Notes: generated by a model from the letters alone, not told the origin. Positions 1 through 7,764 are shown, numbered from the stretch's first letter. The stretch is 64,000 nt of DNA from Thiospirochaeta perfilievii (GCF_008329945.1 NZ_CP035807.1:310001-374000), one strand, 5' to 3'. Numbers and translations are program-made.

Positions 1-780
1 AGTATAAAATCCATATTTATTAAACGAATCAGAATATATACCATCATCTTCCGCTTTTGTTAAATCGAGGGCAAGCACTCCAATTGTAGAAGGATTAGGA
101 AATGCATGAACTAAAAGCTGATCATAATTAGGTGTCAATCCATCATAAAAAGCTGTTTTATTGTCTTTATATTTTATTAGGCTAATATTTTTTAAATGCA
201 TATCATCATTTCCAATAAGATAAGCAAATACTATTCTATTAAATAACTCTTTAACAACTGAAAGCTTACCTCCACACATTTTACGAACAAGAATTAAGGC
301 TTCTTCGTAGCTTTTATTATATTTATTTTGACTTTTTATATTAAATGCTTGGGCTAAATCTTCTTGATGTATTTTTTCACCATTATTTCTATCATATCTT
401 TTTGTTATATAGACTTCTTCTTCATCCAAAAATTGTATATTTGCAGAAAGAGCAGTATCTATTCCTAAAAATCTACTTAAAGACATTGCACATTGTTCAT
501 TTTCTGCAGCATATGGAAAAGATTCTGGAGATGGCTTTAAAATATATTCACCTCCAATAGTAACAATTTCAAATTCATTATCGCTATTTAAAATTAATGA
601 TAGTTTTTGCTGTACCCCAGATATAGACATCCCATTAGTAAACTTTATACCTTTAGTAAAAAATTCTTTTCTTGAAAAATTCAATTTATATATAGGTCTA
701 AATTTTCCAAAAAAATCTTTTTCAATTTTTCTAATCTTTGTCTCTTTATCAATATTTTCTAGAGTTAATCTACAGATCAT
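1..780 (-). CDS. hipT: HipT-like Ser/Thr kinase toxin (3' end beyond window)
   Basis: The frame runs from an ATG at 780 off the left edge, so only the first 260 residues are present. It is a HipA-family kinase lacking the small N-terminal subdomain, which here is a separate gene (HipS). Visible motifs are the Gly-rich loop with an S-I-S pair (Ser52 and Ser54, followed by G-V-Q-Q-K), the catalytic loop G-N-D-D-M-H-L-K-N near residue 200, and the following T-P-N-Y-D, which carries the metal-binding Asp. In E. coli O127 HipT, two serines in the equivalent loop are autophosphorylated and the kinase targets tryptophanyl-tRNA synthetase; the same target here is inference. Its ATGA start overlaps the hipS stop, indicating coupled translation. 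The alternative, a whole HipA, is disfavoured by the split. Confidence 0.85.
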   Translation of the reverse strand, partial: MICRLTLENIDKETKIRKIEKDFFGKFRPIYKLNFSRKEFFTKGIKFTNGMSISGVQQKLSLILNSDNEFEIVTIGGEYILKPSPESFPYAAENEQCAMSLSRFLGIDTALSANIQFLDEEEVYITKRYDRNNGEKIHQEDLAQAFNIKSQNKYNKSYEEALILVRKMCGGKLSVVKELFNRIVFAYLIGNDDMHLKNISLIKYKDNKTAFYDGLTPNYDQLLVHAFPNPSTIGVLALDLTKAEDDGIYSDSFNKYGFYT

Positions 781-1094
781 ACTTTATCCTTTATAATTGT
801 AATTGCTCCAATTAAATCTTTTCCATTATTTAATAAAATTCCAAATTTATCTTCTTTATCGATGTGTTGCATATTACTTTGTAAATCCAATAACCATCCT
901 TCACTCACTAGATTTTCAAAAAAAGGAAATAGATCAATGCTGTAATATTTTGATTTTGAAAAAGGAAAATTATATCCTATTGGAGCTCCAAATATAATGT
1001 AATCGCTATCATAAGTAAAACAGAATCCTTCTTTTGTATTTATTAGAGTACCAGCAAGGTAATTATTAAAATATACATACCCTATTCGATCCAT
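777..1094 (-). CDS. hipS: HipS-like protein (detached HipA N-terminal subdomain)
   Basis: This 105-residue protein matches the N-terminal subdomain 1 of HipA kinases: a short beta-rich module with Y-L-A-G-T-L, then F-x-Y-D-x-D-Y and a P-I-G-Y-N-F-P-F-S segment, ending in the L-x-x-L-L-x-N-x-G-x-D-L-I-G-A pattern seen where HipA kinases continue into the kinase core. Here a stop codon intervenes and the kinase restarts in the next gene. In the described HipBST systems this small protein, not HipB, is the antitoxin that neutralises HipT. The gene starts inside the 3' end of hipB (13-base overlap) and ends in an ATGA overlap with hipT, so all three are probably translated as a coupled unit. Confidence 0.82.
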   Translation of the reverse strand: MDRIGYVYFNNYLAGTLINTKEGFCFTYDSDYIIFGAPIGYNFPFSKSKYYSIDLFPFFENLVSEGWLLDLQSNMQHIDKEDKFGILLNNGKDLIGAITIIKDKV

Positions 1095-1363
1095 AATTTT
1101 AATCCTAATGTATCAAGAAGCTGTGTCAAAATTTTATAGTTTAGATTTATATCTCCTGATTCAATTTTCACTAAACTTGCATAAGAAATCCCTGATAAAT
1201 CGCTAAGTCCTTGAAGAGTAAGATTTTGATTTTTTCGTTCTTTTCGAACAACGTCTGCGAGTTCAGTTATAGGCTTTATTCTTTTTAAGGAGTTATATTT
1301 TAATAATTCCTCTTCCATTTCCTGAAATTTTATTTTTATACTATTTAATTCTTGATCTATCAT
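1082..1363 (-). CDS. hipB: HipB-like Xre-family DNA-binding protein
   Basis: A small protein with a helical N-terminal segment and a C-terminal helix-turn-helix of the Cro/C1 (Xre) class; the recognition region is L-T-L-Q-G-L-S-D-L-S-G-I-S-Y-A-S-L-V-K-I-E-S-G. It should bind the operon promoter and augment the toxin-antitoxin complex. I chose the ATG at 1363 because it has an AAGGA ribosome site about eight bases upstream; an earlier in-frame ATG at 1378 would add five residues and has no such site. It is first gene of the hipB-hipS-hipT operon. HipB in HipBST systems often has an extra N-terminal helical stretch, which fits the roughly 35 residues before the HTH. Confidence 0.85.
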   Translation of the reverse strand: MIDQELNSIKIKFQEMEEELLKYNSLKRIKPITELADVVRKERKNQNLTLQGLSDLSGISYASLVKIESGDINLNYKILTQLLDTLGLKLWIE

Positions 1364-1446
1364 ACAAAATTCCTTCATTATAATATAATCTTAAATTATG
1401 CTTTATTCTATACTATTTATTTGAAAATTATTAAATTATCTATTTA

Positions 1447-1476
1447 TTGACATAATTATATGTATTTAACAATATT
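1447..1476 (+). promoter_or_regulatory. Possible sigma-70 promoter facing the IS110 locus
   Basis: A perfect TTGACA at 1447-1452 is followed 17-18 bases later by a weak AT-rich -10 (AATATT). A better -10 hexamer, TATGAT, lies at 1541-1546, directly before the folded RNA, but has no -35 at the usual distance. IS110 elements are known to assemble a full promoter only when their ends join in the circular form, so an isolated -10 at the left end would be expected. The remainder of 1379-1540 shows only AT-rich sequence. Confidence 0.3.
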
Positions 1477-1552
1477 TAATACTTATTTCAATTACTAAAT
1501 CTATTTTTTTATATAAAACCTAGAATAAATATAACGATGCTATGATAGAAAG

Positions 1553-1740
1553 TGTAATCATTTGCGACTGGTGTTATAATGAAGTTAGTACTTCTTAAAA
1601 GAGGGACGGCCGATGGCTGTAAATCGACTGGGACCTTTGGATCCCGTTATAACGAATAGCAGTCATCAGTCGCATTAACATTGTGAGGATGATCAATATT
1701 TATCATACCCCGTATAGACGCATGATTATTATACTCCTCT
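1553..1740 (+). ncRNA. Candidate IS110 bridge RNA
   Basis: This non-coding stretch directly upstream of the transposase folds by eye into a branched structure. A long-range stem pairs 1563-1573 with 1664-1674 (11 pairs, one G-U). Inside it, 1574-1579 pairs with 1647-1652. Three local hairpins follow: 1581-1585/1590-1594 with a four-base loop, 1606-1611/1615-1620, and 1630-1635/1639-1645 with one bulged base. A second domain is closed by 1685-1689/1735-1739. Position, size and two-domain form fit the bridge RNAs of IS110 elements, whose internal loops guide target and donor recognition. The transcript ends are guesses. Confidence 0.6.
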
Positions 1741-1774
1741 TCTTTTAGGAAAGAAAGTTAACAGGAGGGATGAT

Positions 1775-2881
1775 ATGGAATTTATGGGAATTGACCTTCA
1801 TACAAACTGCTTTAACTGTTGCATACTAGACGAAGGGACAAGTAAAAAGGTTGTAAGTTACTCTATTGACGATGAATCTTTGGAGAAATTTTACAAGACA
1901 TTAACACCTGACACATATGTAATTGTAGAATCAACAACAAATGCTTTTAAGTTTACAGAACTAATTAGGGACAAAGTTAAAGATGTAAATATTTCTAATA
2001 CTTATGCCATGAAACTGATTAGTTTTACAAATAAGAAAACTGATAAAGTTGATGCAGAAAAGTTAGCTAGAGTCTTAAAAATGCAAATATTAAGCGGAGA
2101 GGAGCAGATTAAAAGAGTAGAACTACCACCTCCAATTATCCAAGATTTAAGAGCGTTATTTTCTACTTACAAACTACTTGGAAAGCAAAGGACTCAGCTA
2201 AAAAACAGAATACATTCTTTATTAAAACAGAACCTTTACCCTTTTAATAAAGTAATGATCTTTAATAATAAAATGAGAGATAAAATATTAAATATTTCTG
2301 ATTCCAGAGAATTAAAATTTCAACTAATGATTTTGTTTAAAGAACTGGATAATTTAGATGAAACTATTATTTTACTTAAAAAGGAAATCGAAATAGTTGG
2401 AGCTCCATACATGAAAGAAATAGATTTATTAACTTCTATGCAAGGGATCAGTGTATTTACAGCTATAGCTATAATTTCCGATATAATTGATGTTAATAGA
2501 TTTCCTAATTCCAAGAAATTTTCATCATATTTAAGGTCAGCTCCAAAGGTTGAAAGTTCTAATGATAAAACTCTAATAAAGAGTACGAATAAACAAGGAC
2601 GTAAATTAACAATTGCCCTACTATACCAATCATTAAATCATTTTATTGATTCTAATAGAGCTGTAGAAAATTGGTATTACAAATTAAGTAAATACAAAAA
2701 AGTGGGTAAAGTTAGAATGGGAACTTGCAGAAGATTTATTACAGTCATATATCAAATACTTAAAAAAGAAGAATATTATTGGTTCATGGACTCTAAAAAC
2801 CATGATAGAAAAATGCATGATTATGAGGTTTTATTAAGAAAAAATAGGATAAATATTAGCAAATGGAAGGAGGTTTCTTGA
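1775..2881 (+). CDS. IS110-family transposase (bridge-RNA-type recombinase)
   Basis: 368 residues, normal for the family. The N-terminal half is the RuvC-like DEDD domain: G-I-D-L-H near residue 5, an acidic V-E-S-T-T-N-A-F near 52, and K-T-D-K-V-D-A-E near 90. The C-terminal half is the Transposase_20 domain (G-I-S-V-F-T-A-I-A-I then R-F-P-N-S-K-K-F-S-S-Y). The serines in A-P-K-V-E-S-S-N occupy the place of the catalytic serine, followed by the usual K-Q-G-R-K motif. The start has a strong AGGAGG site 8 bases upstream. The gene looks intact. IS110 proteins work with the RNA made from the element's non-coding end. Confidence 0.92.
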   Translation: MEFMGIDLHTNCFNCCILDEGTSKKVVSYSIDDESLEKFYKTLTPDTYVIVESTTNAFKFTELIRDKVKDVNISNTYAMKLISFTNKKTDKVDAEKLARVLKMQILSGEEQIKRVELPPPIIQDLRALFSTYKLLGKQRTQLKNRIHSLLKQNLYPFNKVMIFNNKMRDKILNISDSRELKFQLMILFKELDNLDETIILLKKEIEIVGAPYMKEIDLLTSMQGISVFTAIAIISDIIDVNRFPNSKKFSSYLRSAPKVESSNDKTLIKSTNKQGRKLTIALLYQSLNHFIDSNRAVENWYYKLSKYKKVGKVRMGTCRRFITVIYQILKKEEYYWFMDSKNHDRKMHDYEVLLRKNRINISKWKEVS

Positions 2882-2884
2882 CTT

Positions 2885-3035
2885 TCATCATAGACGTCGA
2901 TTTGAATTGCGAAATCGAGCCCGTAGGGCGTAGGAATTGGGACAAAAAGTTCGTCATTTCCAGTGATTTAATACTAAATAAGGACTCCGAGGTTTTCTAC
3001 TATAATTAATATTAGATAACAAATATAAGGAGGAA
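2885..3035 (+). other. Folded non-coding segment before an IS110 remnant
   Basis: The 2882-3244 interval has no intact gene. Its first part holds several potential hairpins: CGATTT pairing with AAATCG around 2899-2918, GCCC-GTA-GGGC just after, then GGAA...TTCC enclosing GAC...GTC. The order hairpin, TGGGAC, stem-loop resembles the candidate bridge RNA at 1553-1740, where a hairpin is also followed by TGGGAC and a stem-loop. It ends in a strong AGGAGG ribosome site feeding the remnant start codon. It may be the left-end RNA of the second, broken IS110 element, or the right end of the first. Confidence 0.3.
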
Positions 3036-3039
3036 TCAT

Positions 3040-3087
3040 ATGAGATTCTATACCGAACAATATCAGTTATACCACCATTGTAGATGA
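3040..3087 (+). pseudogene. N-terminal remnant of a second IS110-type transposase
   Basis: A 15-codon reading frame with an excellent ribosome site (AAGGAGG, 6 bases before ATG) begins M-R-F-Y-T-E-Q-Y-Q-L-Y. Many IS110-family transposases open with a closely similar M-K-F-Y-T-x-Q-H-x-F-Y-C-G-I-D-L-H. Here the match stops after the second tyrosine pair and the frame ends at a stop codon. I read it as the stump left after deletion of the rest of the gene. The short match makes this tentative; a leader peptide is the main alternative. Confidence 0.4.
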
Positions 3088-3190
3088 TGACTGGAGATAA
3101 AATTAATTAGTGAATTGAGGAAGCCTATAGTCAATATTACACAAATCCTATAAGTTTTCATCAAAAAATAGTAACATATATCACAGACAC

Positions 3191-3219
3191 ACCTCTGCAA
3201 TAAAAAGTATTGTAGAGGT
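3191..3219 (+). terminator. Hairpin terminator or leader hairpin before the methyltransferase
   Basis: ACCTCTGCAAT at 3191-3201 pairs with ATTGTAGAGGT at 3209-3219 (11 pairs, one G-U), followed by a T-rich ATTCTTTTATT. It lies only about 25 bases before the start codon of the next gene, so it could end transcripts from the IS region or act as an attenuator for the methyltransferase. Confidence 0.55.
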
Positions 3220-3244
3220 ATTCTTTTATTACTAAGGGGATTGT

Positions 3245-3955
3245 ATGTTTTATAAATCAATATCAAAAGTTTATGATGATATTTTTCCACAAAATAAGTC
3301 GCAACTAGATTTTATAAATAATCTGAAACCAATTGCAAAAGCTGAAGTTATTCTAGACATTGGATGTGCAACTGGAAATTTAACAGATCTTATTTCAAAA
3401 TGCACAAATAATGTAATAGGAATGGATCTTGATTCAGACCTACTAAAAGTTGCAAAAAGCAAGTATAACAACCTTAGTTTTATTGAAGGAAACATGATGG
3501 ATATTGACAAGATATTCACACACGAATATTTTGACAGAATCATTTCTTTTGGTAATACATTAGTACATCTACCCAACAGGAATAATGTTAAGTCTTTCTT
3601 CCACAGAGTTTATAATACTTTAAAAAAAGATGGATTATTTATAGTTCAGATAATAAATTATAATAGAATTATTAAAAATGGAATAAATGAACTTCCTATA
3701 ATTGATAATGACTCAATAACCTTTATTAGAGATTATATAATTCACAATGGTTGGATAGATTTTAATACAAAACTAAAAATTAAGGGAAATGGAGAAATAT
3801 TAGAGAACTCAATTCCACTACTTCCATTAACGGAAGAAGAAATAAGAAATTTGATAGAAATAACAGGTTTCAGAAATCTTAAGTTTTATGGAAATCTAAA
3901 AGGTGCTTCTTTAACAGATAATTCAATACCTTTGTTATTCAGTTGTATTAAGTAA
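3245..3955 (+). CDS. Class I SAM-dependent methyltransferase
   Basis: 236 residues with a Rossmann-fold methyltransferase core: motif I is I-L-D-I-G-C-A-T-G-N-L (residues about 36-46), motif II ends in the acidic G-M-D-L-D-S-D, and motif III/IV is E-G-N-M-M-D-I-D followed by F-D-R-I-I-S-F-G-N-T-L-V-H-L. The hydrophobic N-G...H-L-P pattern is typical of Methyltransf_11/25 small-molecule enzymes, so DNA methylation is unlikely. The start has an AAGGGGA ribosome site. It stands alone between the IS110 debris and the minus-strand helicase, and its substrate cannot be told from context. Nothing is seen in the 135 bases after it. Confidence 0.75.
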   Translation: MFYKSISKVYDDIFPQNKSQLDFINNLKPIAKAEVILDIGCATGNLTDLISKCTNNVIGMDLDSDLLKVAKSKYNNLSFIEGNMMDIDKIFTHEYFDRIISFGNTLVHLPNRNNVKSFFHRVYNTLKKDGLFIVQIINYNRIIKNGINELPIIDNDSITFIRDYIIHNGWIDFNTKLKIKGNGEILENSIPLLPLTEEEIRNLIEITGFRNLKFYGNLKGASLTDNSIPLLFSCIK

Positions 3956-4090
3956 CTATTAACTACAGAGAAAAAAGGGATATCTTCACATCCACCAATA
4001 GATTGTGGGTGCTGTATAATCCATTTAAATATCGAGTTATATATGAAGATAATATATTACTCACTTATCTTTTAACCAATAACTTCTTAA

Positions 4091-7003
4091 TTATCTATCA
4101 TGAGTCAGATAATCATATAAAGAGTGTTCTACAGGATGGCTTATCTGAAAGTTCACTTTAACTATTGATACGTTGTTACCTTTATCATCTTTAATTGTAG
4201 TCTCTGTAAAAGTGGAATCAATTGGAGTTAAATCTCCCATGTAGTAGAAGTCTTTACCTTCATCGTTACTTTTTTTAATAAATAGAGGGACTCGTAGACC
4301 ATTTTTATAGTTTTGTAGAGTAGTCATACAAGGACTATTTAGGGTTCGTCTATTTTTTGACATCCATGTAAACTCATGTCTATTTACAAACTCATCAACA
4401 TATTTTGTACTACTAGATATATCCTCATCCTTATGATAGTTAACAAAGATTGGAAAATTTGATTTATCACTACTAACTATGTACCCACCAACATTCTGGG
4501 CAACAGGATTTTGGTCCCAGTTCAGGACTCTAAAGACATCTTTTCTTGAGTATTTTTTGTATAGGATAAAACCATCTTTTATTATTGATTTATTAAAATC
4601 TTGGGTAAAGTTATATATAGAGTAATTTATTGAGTCCTTTAGAAACGATTTGAATGTTTCACTTTGTAAAGCCTCTATTAAAGTAGTATCTTTTGAAATT
4701 AGCTCATTATCTATTTTCACTATTTTGAAGCCTGTTTTCTCAAATAGTGAGATTCTACTCTTATTAACAGTAGTCATGCTAAACAACATATTAAGATTAT
4801 GGATAGCAGAGATTATACTATCTTTAGTTGAATTGTAACCAAATTCATATTTAATTACTGATTGTACCTTGTTTATTGTTACCCTATCGTTATCTAATAA
4901 CAGTTTTAAGATTAAAGTCTCTTCGACCCTTACACTGTTATTAATCTCCACTGAAAAGAACTCTAATAGAGTAATATGGTCTGGATTAAGATTTTCTATT
5001 GGTTCCTTAATATCTTTTAAAAAATTGTAGTAAGATTTCGAATAATCTACATAAAGAATAGGATCTCTAGAACCGTGTTCTATAAAATCCATCATTAAAG
5101 GTATAAAACCTACTTTATGCTTTAAAAGTTTGTAGTCCTGTATAAGATCTTTCTTTAACTGCATATTTGCTTTATCTATGGATTTAAAAATTCTATCCTT
5201 AGATATTTTATCAAAGTTAACTGTAGAGGCCCCTGGTATACCCTCATTCCCCTTTGAGATGAGTCTTCTTATTCTGTCTTTGTTATAAGATGTATCACCA
5301 AAAAGTGCTACTGGTACTAGATAATTACTACTATAATTACCAATAAAATCTATAACGGTTAGATAATCTTTACCATCGACCTTTCTTAAACCACGACCTA
5401 ATTGCTGGACAAAAACTATAGCTGACTGGGTGGGTCGTAACATAATAACTGTATTAAGCTTTGGAATATCTATACCTTCATTAAATATATCTACAGTAAA
5501 TATCAGGTCTATCTTTTCTAGGTACTCCTCTGACTCTAATTTCTCAATTGCATTCTCTCTCTCTGATTCCGAGTTTTTACCACTTAGAGCGATGGTTTTA
5601 AAACCTCTATTATTAAACTCTTCAGATAGGCTTATACACTCATCTATTCTTGAACAGAAAACTAGCCCTCTTAACTCTCCACTATCTGTACCATAAAAGT
5701 TGAGTTTATCTATAATTCTAGCAACTCTCTCCTCTGAAACTAAATGTCTAAAATAGTCTGAATCTTTCTCTACTCCATCAATAGTTAAATCTGATACACC
5801 AAAGTAGTGAAATGGAGATAACATATCCTCATCTAAAGCTCTATGTAACCTTATCTCCCCTGCTATGTTGTGATCAAATAGGTCGAAGATATCTAATCCA
5901 TCAGTTCTCTCAGGAGTTGCAGTCATACCTAATAGAAACTTAGGAGTAAAGTAGTTTAAAATATTGCTATAACTATTTGCACCCGCCCTATGTGACTCAT
6001 CAATAATTATATAATCAAAATACTCTTTACCAAAAATTGACATATAGTTAGGCTTTGACACTGTCTGAACAGTAGAGAATACAAAGTCAACATTACTATC
6101 TTTCTCTACTCCCGAAAATATACCCATGGATCTACTACTACCAAAGATCTTTTTAAAGCTTTCCATCGCCTTTTTTGCAATGTTTAATCTATGAACAACA
6201 AAGAGTACCCTCTTAGCATTGAACCTTTTAACATCAAATGCTGAAAGGTAAGTTTTACCAGTTCCTGTAGCCGATATAAGTAGAGCTTTAGTTATACTCT
6301 TTTTCCGTAAATCCTTAATATTATCTAAAACTTCTAACTGCATAGTATTGGGTTTAAGTTTCTTCTCTGGAACTATGCTTAATTTTTGTTGTTCAAACCT
6401 GGTTTTTACAGCACTTTTATAGATATTCTCATAATGTGCTATATAGGCTGGAGAAACTTTATGGGCATTGTCAAACTCTGTTTTAAATTCATTGTAAGTC
6501 TTTTTATATATACTACTATTAGGGGTAGCTGATACTTTTAAGTTCCACTCTTTATTGGTACTTAGAGCTGTCTGTGTAAAGTTACTACTACCAATTATTA
6601 TATTAAAATGGTTATCTCTTTTAAAAAGGTAACCCTTAGAGTGGAAATCCTCATCAATGACAATTCTTAGATCAATATTTTTAAACTTGAGTAAGGTCTT
6701 TAATGCTTCTGGTTGGGTAAAGTTAAGGTACTGAGAGACAAGAACCTTCCCCTGAATCCCCCTCTGTTCTAACTCTTCTAATGTATTCATAACAGTAGCA
6801 ATACCGCTTTTAGTTGCAAATGCTACTGAAAACCAAAACTCCTGACACAGATCTAACTCATGTTTTATTGTTGATAATACTTTTTTACCACTACTTTTAT
6901 CATTAAATAGGAGTTGTGGTTGATATTCTGCTCTAGATTCATAGAGTTCATCTAGATATCCTGTTGTTAAACTATTTTTAAATTCTTTGTTAAATTCTTC
7001 CAT
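4091..7003 (-). CDS. PLD-domain SF2 helicase with DUF3427 C-terminus
   Basis: 970 residues. Residues about 40-160 form a phospholipase-D-like nuclease module with an H121-S-K123 and G-S-S-N-F-T motif. Residues 240-545 are a superfamily 2 helicase: Walker A A-T-G-T-G-K-T at 245-251, D-E-S-H at 335-338, T-A-T at 361-363 and Q-Q-L-G-R-G-L-R-K at 533-541. The remainder matches the DUF3427 region found in this helicase family. Such proteins are predicted to act on DNA, and several PLD-helicase fusions belong to phage-defence islands; a defence role here is inference. Its ATG overlaps the stop of the upstream Nudix gene (TAATG), so the two are translated together. Confidence 0.87.
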   Translation of the reverse strand: MEEFNKEFKNSLTTGYLDELYESRAEYQPQLLFNDKSSGKKVLSTIKHELDLCQEFWFSVAFATKSGIATVMNTLEELEQRGIQGKVLVSQYLNFTQPEALKTLLKFKNIDLRIVIDEDFHSKGYLFKRDNHFNIIIGSSNFTQTALSTNKEWNLKVSATPNSSIYKKTYNEFKTEFDNAHKVSPAYIAHYENIYKSAVKTRFEQQKLSIVPEKKLKPNTMQLEVLDNIKDLRKKSITKALLISATGTGKTYLSAFDVKRFNAKRVLFVVHRLNIAKKAMESFKKIFGSSRSMGIFSGVEKDSNVDFVFSTVQTVSKPNYMSIFGKEYFDYIIIDESHRAGANSYSNILNYFTPKFLLGMTATPERTDGLDIFDLFDHNIAGEIRLHRALDEDMLSPFHYFGVSDLTIDGVEKDSDYFRHLVSEERVARIIDKLNFYGTDSGELRGLVFCSRIDECISLSEEFNNRGFKTIALSGKNSESERENAIEKLESEEYLEKIDLIFTVDIFNEGIDIPKLNTVIMLRPTQSAIVFVQQLGRGLRKVDGKDYLTVIDFIGNYSSNYLVPVALFGDTSYNKDRIRRLISKGNEGIPGASTVNFDKISKDRIFKSIDKANMQLKKDLIQDYKLLKHKVGFIPLMMDFIEHGSRDPILYVDYSKSYYNFLKDIKEPIENLNPDHITLLEFFSVEINNSVRVEETLILKLLLDNDRVTINKVQSVIKYEFGYNSTKDSIISAIHNLNMLFSMTTVNKSRISLFEKTGFKIVKIDNELISKDTTLIEALQSETFKSFLKDSINYSIYNFTQDFNKSIIKDGFILYKKYSRKDVFRVLNWDQNPVAQNVGGYIVSSDKSNFPIFVNYHKDEDISSSTKYVDEFVNRHEFTWMSKNRRTLNSPCMTTLQNYKNGLRVPLFIKKSNDEGKDFYYMGDLTPIDSTFTETTIKDDKGNNVSIVKVNFQISHPVEHSLYDYLTHDR

Positions 7004-7395
7004 TACTTCTCCATTAGTTTTTCAACTATTGGGATATCGGCAGCTGCCCAATCTAGAGTATCTAACTCTTCTTTTTTAAGCCATTTATAATCTATATGTT
7101 CTGTTAATTCAAAGTTGTAATCATTCGCATCACAGATAAAACTATACATAGTCATTTTGAAATCTGGATACTCATGGTTTACTGTTACAGACTCCTCTAT
7201 TACATTGATATCTATTTTTAACTCTTCTAATATCTCTCTTTTTATTGCATCTATTTTAGGCTCTTCGTGCTCTATTTTACCACCAGGGAACTCAAACTTC
7301 TCTGATATATAATTGTATTTATTCCATGGTCTCTGTACACAGAGATACTTATCATCTTTTACGATTATTGCAGCTACTACTTCGATATGTTTCAT
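7003..7395 (-). CDS. Nudix hydrolase, MutT-like
   Basis: 130 residues with a complete Nudix box at 39-61 (G-G-K-I-E, then R-E-I-L-E-E-L spaced as GX5EX7REUXEEXGU). The P-W-N-K-Y and F-E-F-P-G-G-K-I-E context resembles 8-oxo-dGTP diphosphatases of the MutT type, which clean oxidised nucleotides from the pool. The stop codon overlaps the start of the PLD-helicase gene (TAATG), implying coupled translation and a joint role. In its neighbourhood a nucleotide- or nucleotide-linked-signal hydrolase for defence is equally possible. The upstream region 7396-7764 contains only the folded repeat described at 7498 and the ars promoter. Confidence 0.85.
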   Translation of the reverse strand: MKHIEVVAAIIVKDDKYLCVQRPWNKYNYISEKFEFPGGKIEHEEPKIDAIKREILEELKIDINVIEESVTVNHEYPDFKMTMYSFICDANDYNFELTEHIDYKWLKKEELDTLDWAAADIPIVEKLMEK

Positions 7396-7497
7396 ACATT
7401 TATCTTATATAAAATAAGTAATTGGGACCAGGAGTTTTTTATGGTTATTTCTTTGATGCCTTATTATAAAACAAAATAAAGCGAAGCTTTACACAGA

Positions 7498-7592
7498 GCG
7501 TTAGGGATACGTAAGGTGGCTTTAGCCAAACCTAGGTTCGAAGCGAAGCGTAGCCTGAAGAAGCCCGACCTGGGTTCCCCCAGGTAACGCCC
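7498..7592. repeat. Folded GC-richer intergenic palindromic repeat
   Basis: A compact, clearly less AT-rich stretch bounded by GCGTTA (7498-7503) and its inverse TAACGC (7585-7590). Inside are ACCTGGG/CCCAGGT (7568-7574/7579-7585), GGCT/AGCC (7518-7527), CCTAGG, and repeated GAAGCG words. Repeats that start GCGTTAGGGAT and end AACGCCC are, from memory, frequent in spirochaete intergenic regions, but I could not search. It has no coding capacity and differs in composition from its surroundings. The rest of 7396-7764 shows nothing except the promoter at 7729. Confidence 0.5.
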
Positions 7593-7728
7593 AATAATAA
7601 CCCTTCAACCCTCTCTAAAAATATCTTATCTCTATACCTTAATTTCTACCTATGAACTGTATAGAGTTTTAATTATATTTTATTGGGATGAGAATTTTGC
7701 TGATAATATCATACAGTAACGTAAATTC

Positions 7729-7757
7729 TTGACAACGACATAGAAATACGTCACAAT
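7729..7757 (+). promoter_or_regulatory. Promoter/operator of the arsenic operon
   Basis: A perfect TTGACA at 7729-7734 is followed after 17 bases by CACAAT. The predicted transcript start falls at or within a base or two of the ATG at 7765, and no ribosome site is present, which suggests a leaderless message. ACGTA (7720-7724) and TACGT (7747-7751) form an imperfect dyad across the -35/-10 region that could be the ArsR-type operator. Confidence 0.5.
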
Positions 7758-7764
7758 AAATCAT

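Larger units (their letters stand above)
1541..2900 (+). mobile_element. IS110-family insertion sequence (ends approximate)
   Basis: The unit consists of a folded non-coding left end and a full-length IS110 transposase. IS110 elements lack terminal inverted repeats and usually make no target duplication, so exact ends cannot be read from this single copy; the limits given are the -10 box before the RNA and shortly after the transposase stop. A remnant of another IS110-type gene lies immediately to the right, so this may be a hot spot or a nested insertion. Confidence 0.6.

Noticed and set aside
1553-1740. Riboswitch or group II intron in front of the IS110 gene
   Set aside because: No reverse transcriptase or domain V-like hairpin, and no aptamer core I recognise; the transposase context explains a structured RNA better.
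7498-7592. Integron attC site
   Set aside because: The borders read GTTA...TAAC, the opposite arrangement to attC (AAC...GTT), the conserved 7-mer ends do not fit, and no integrase is seen.
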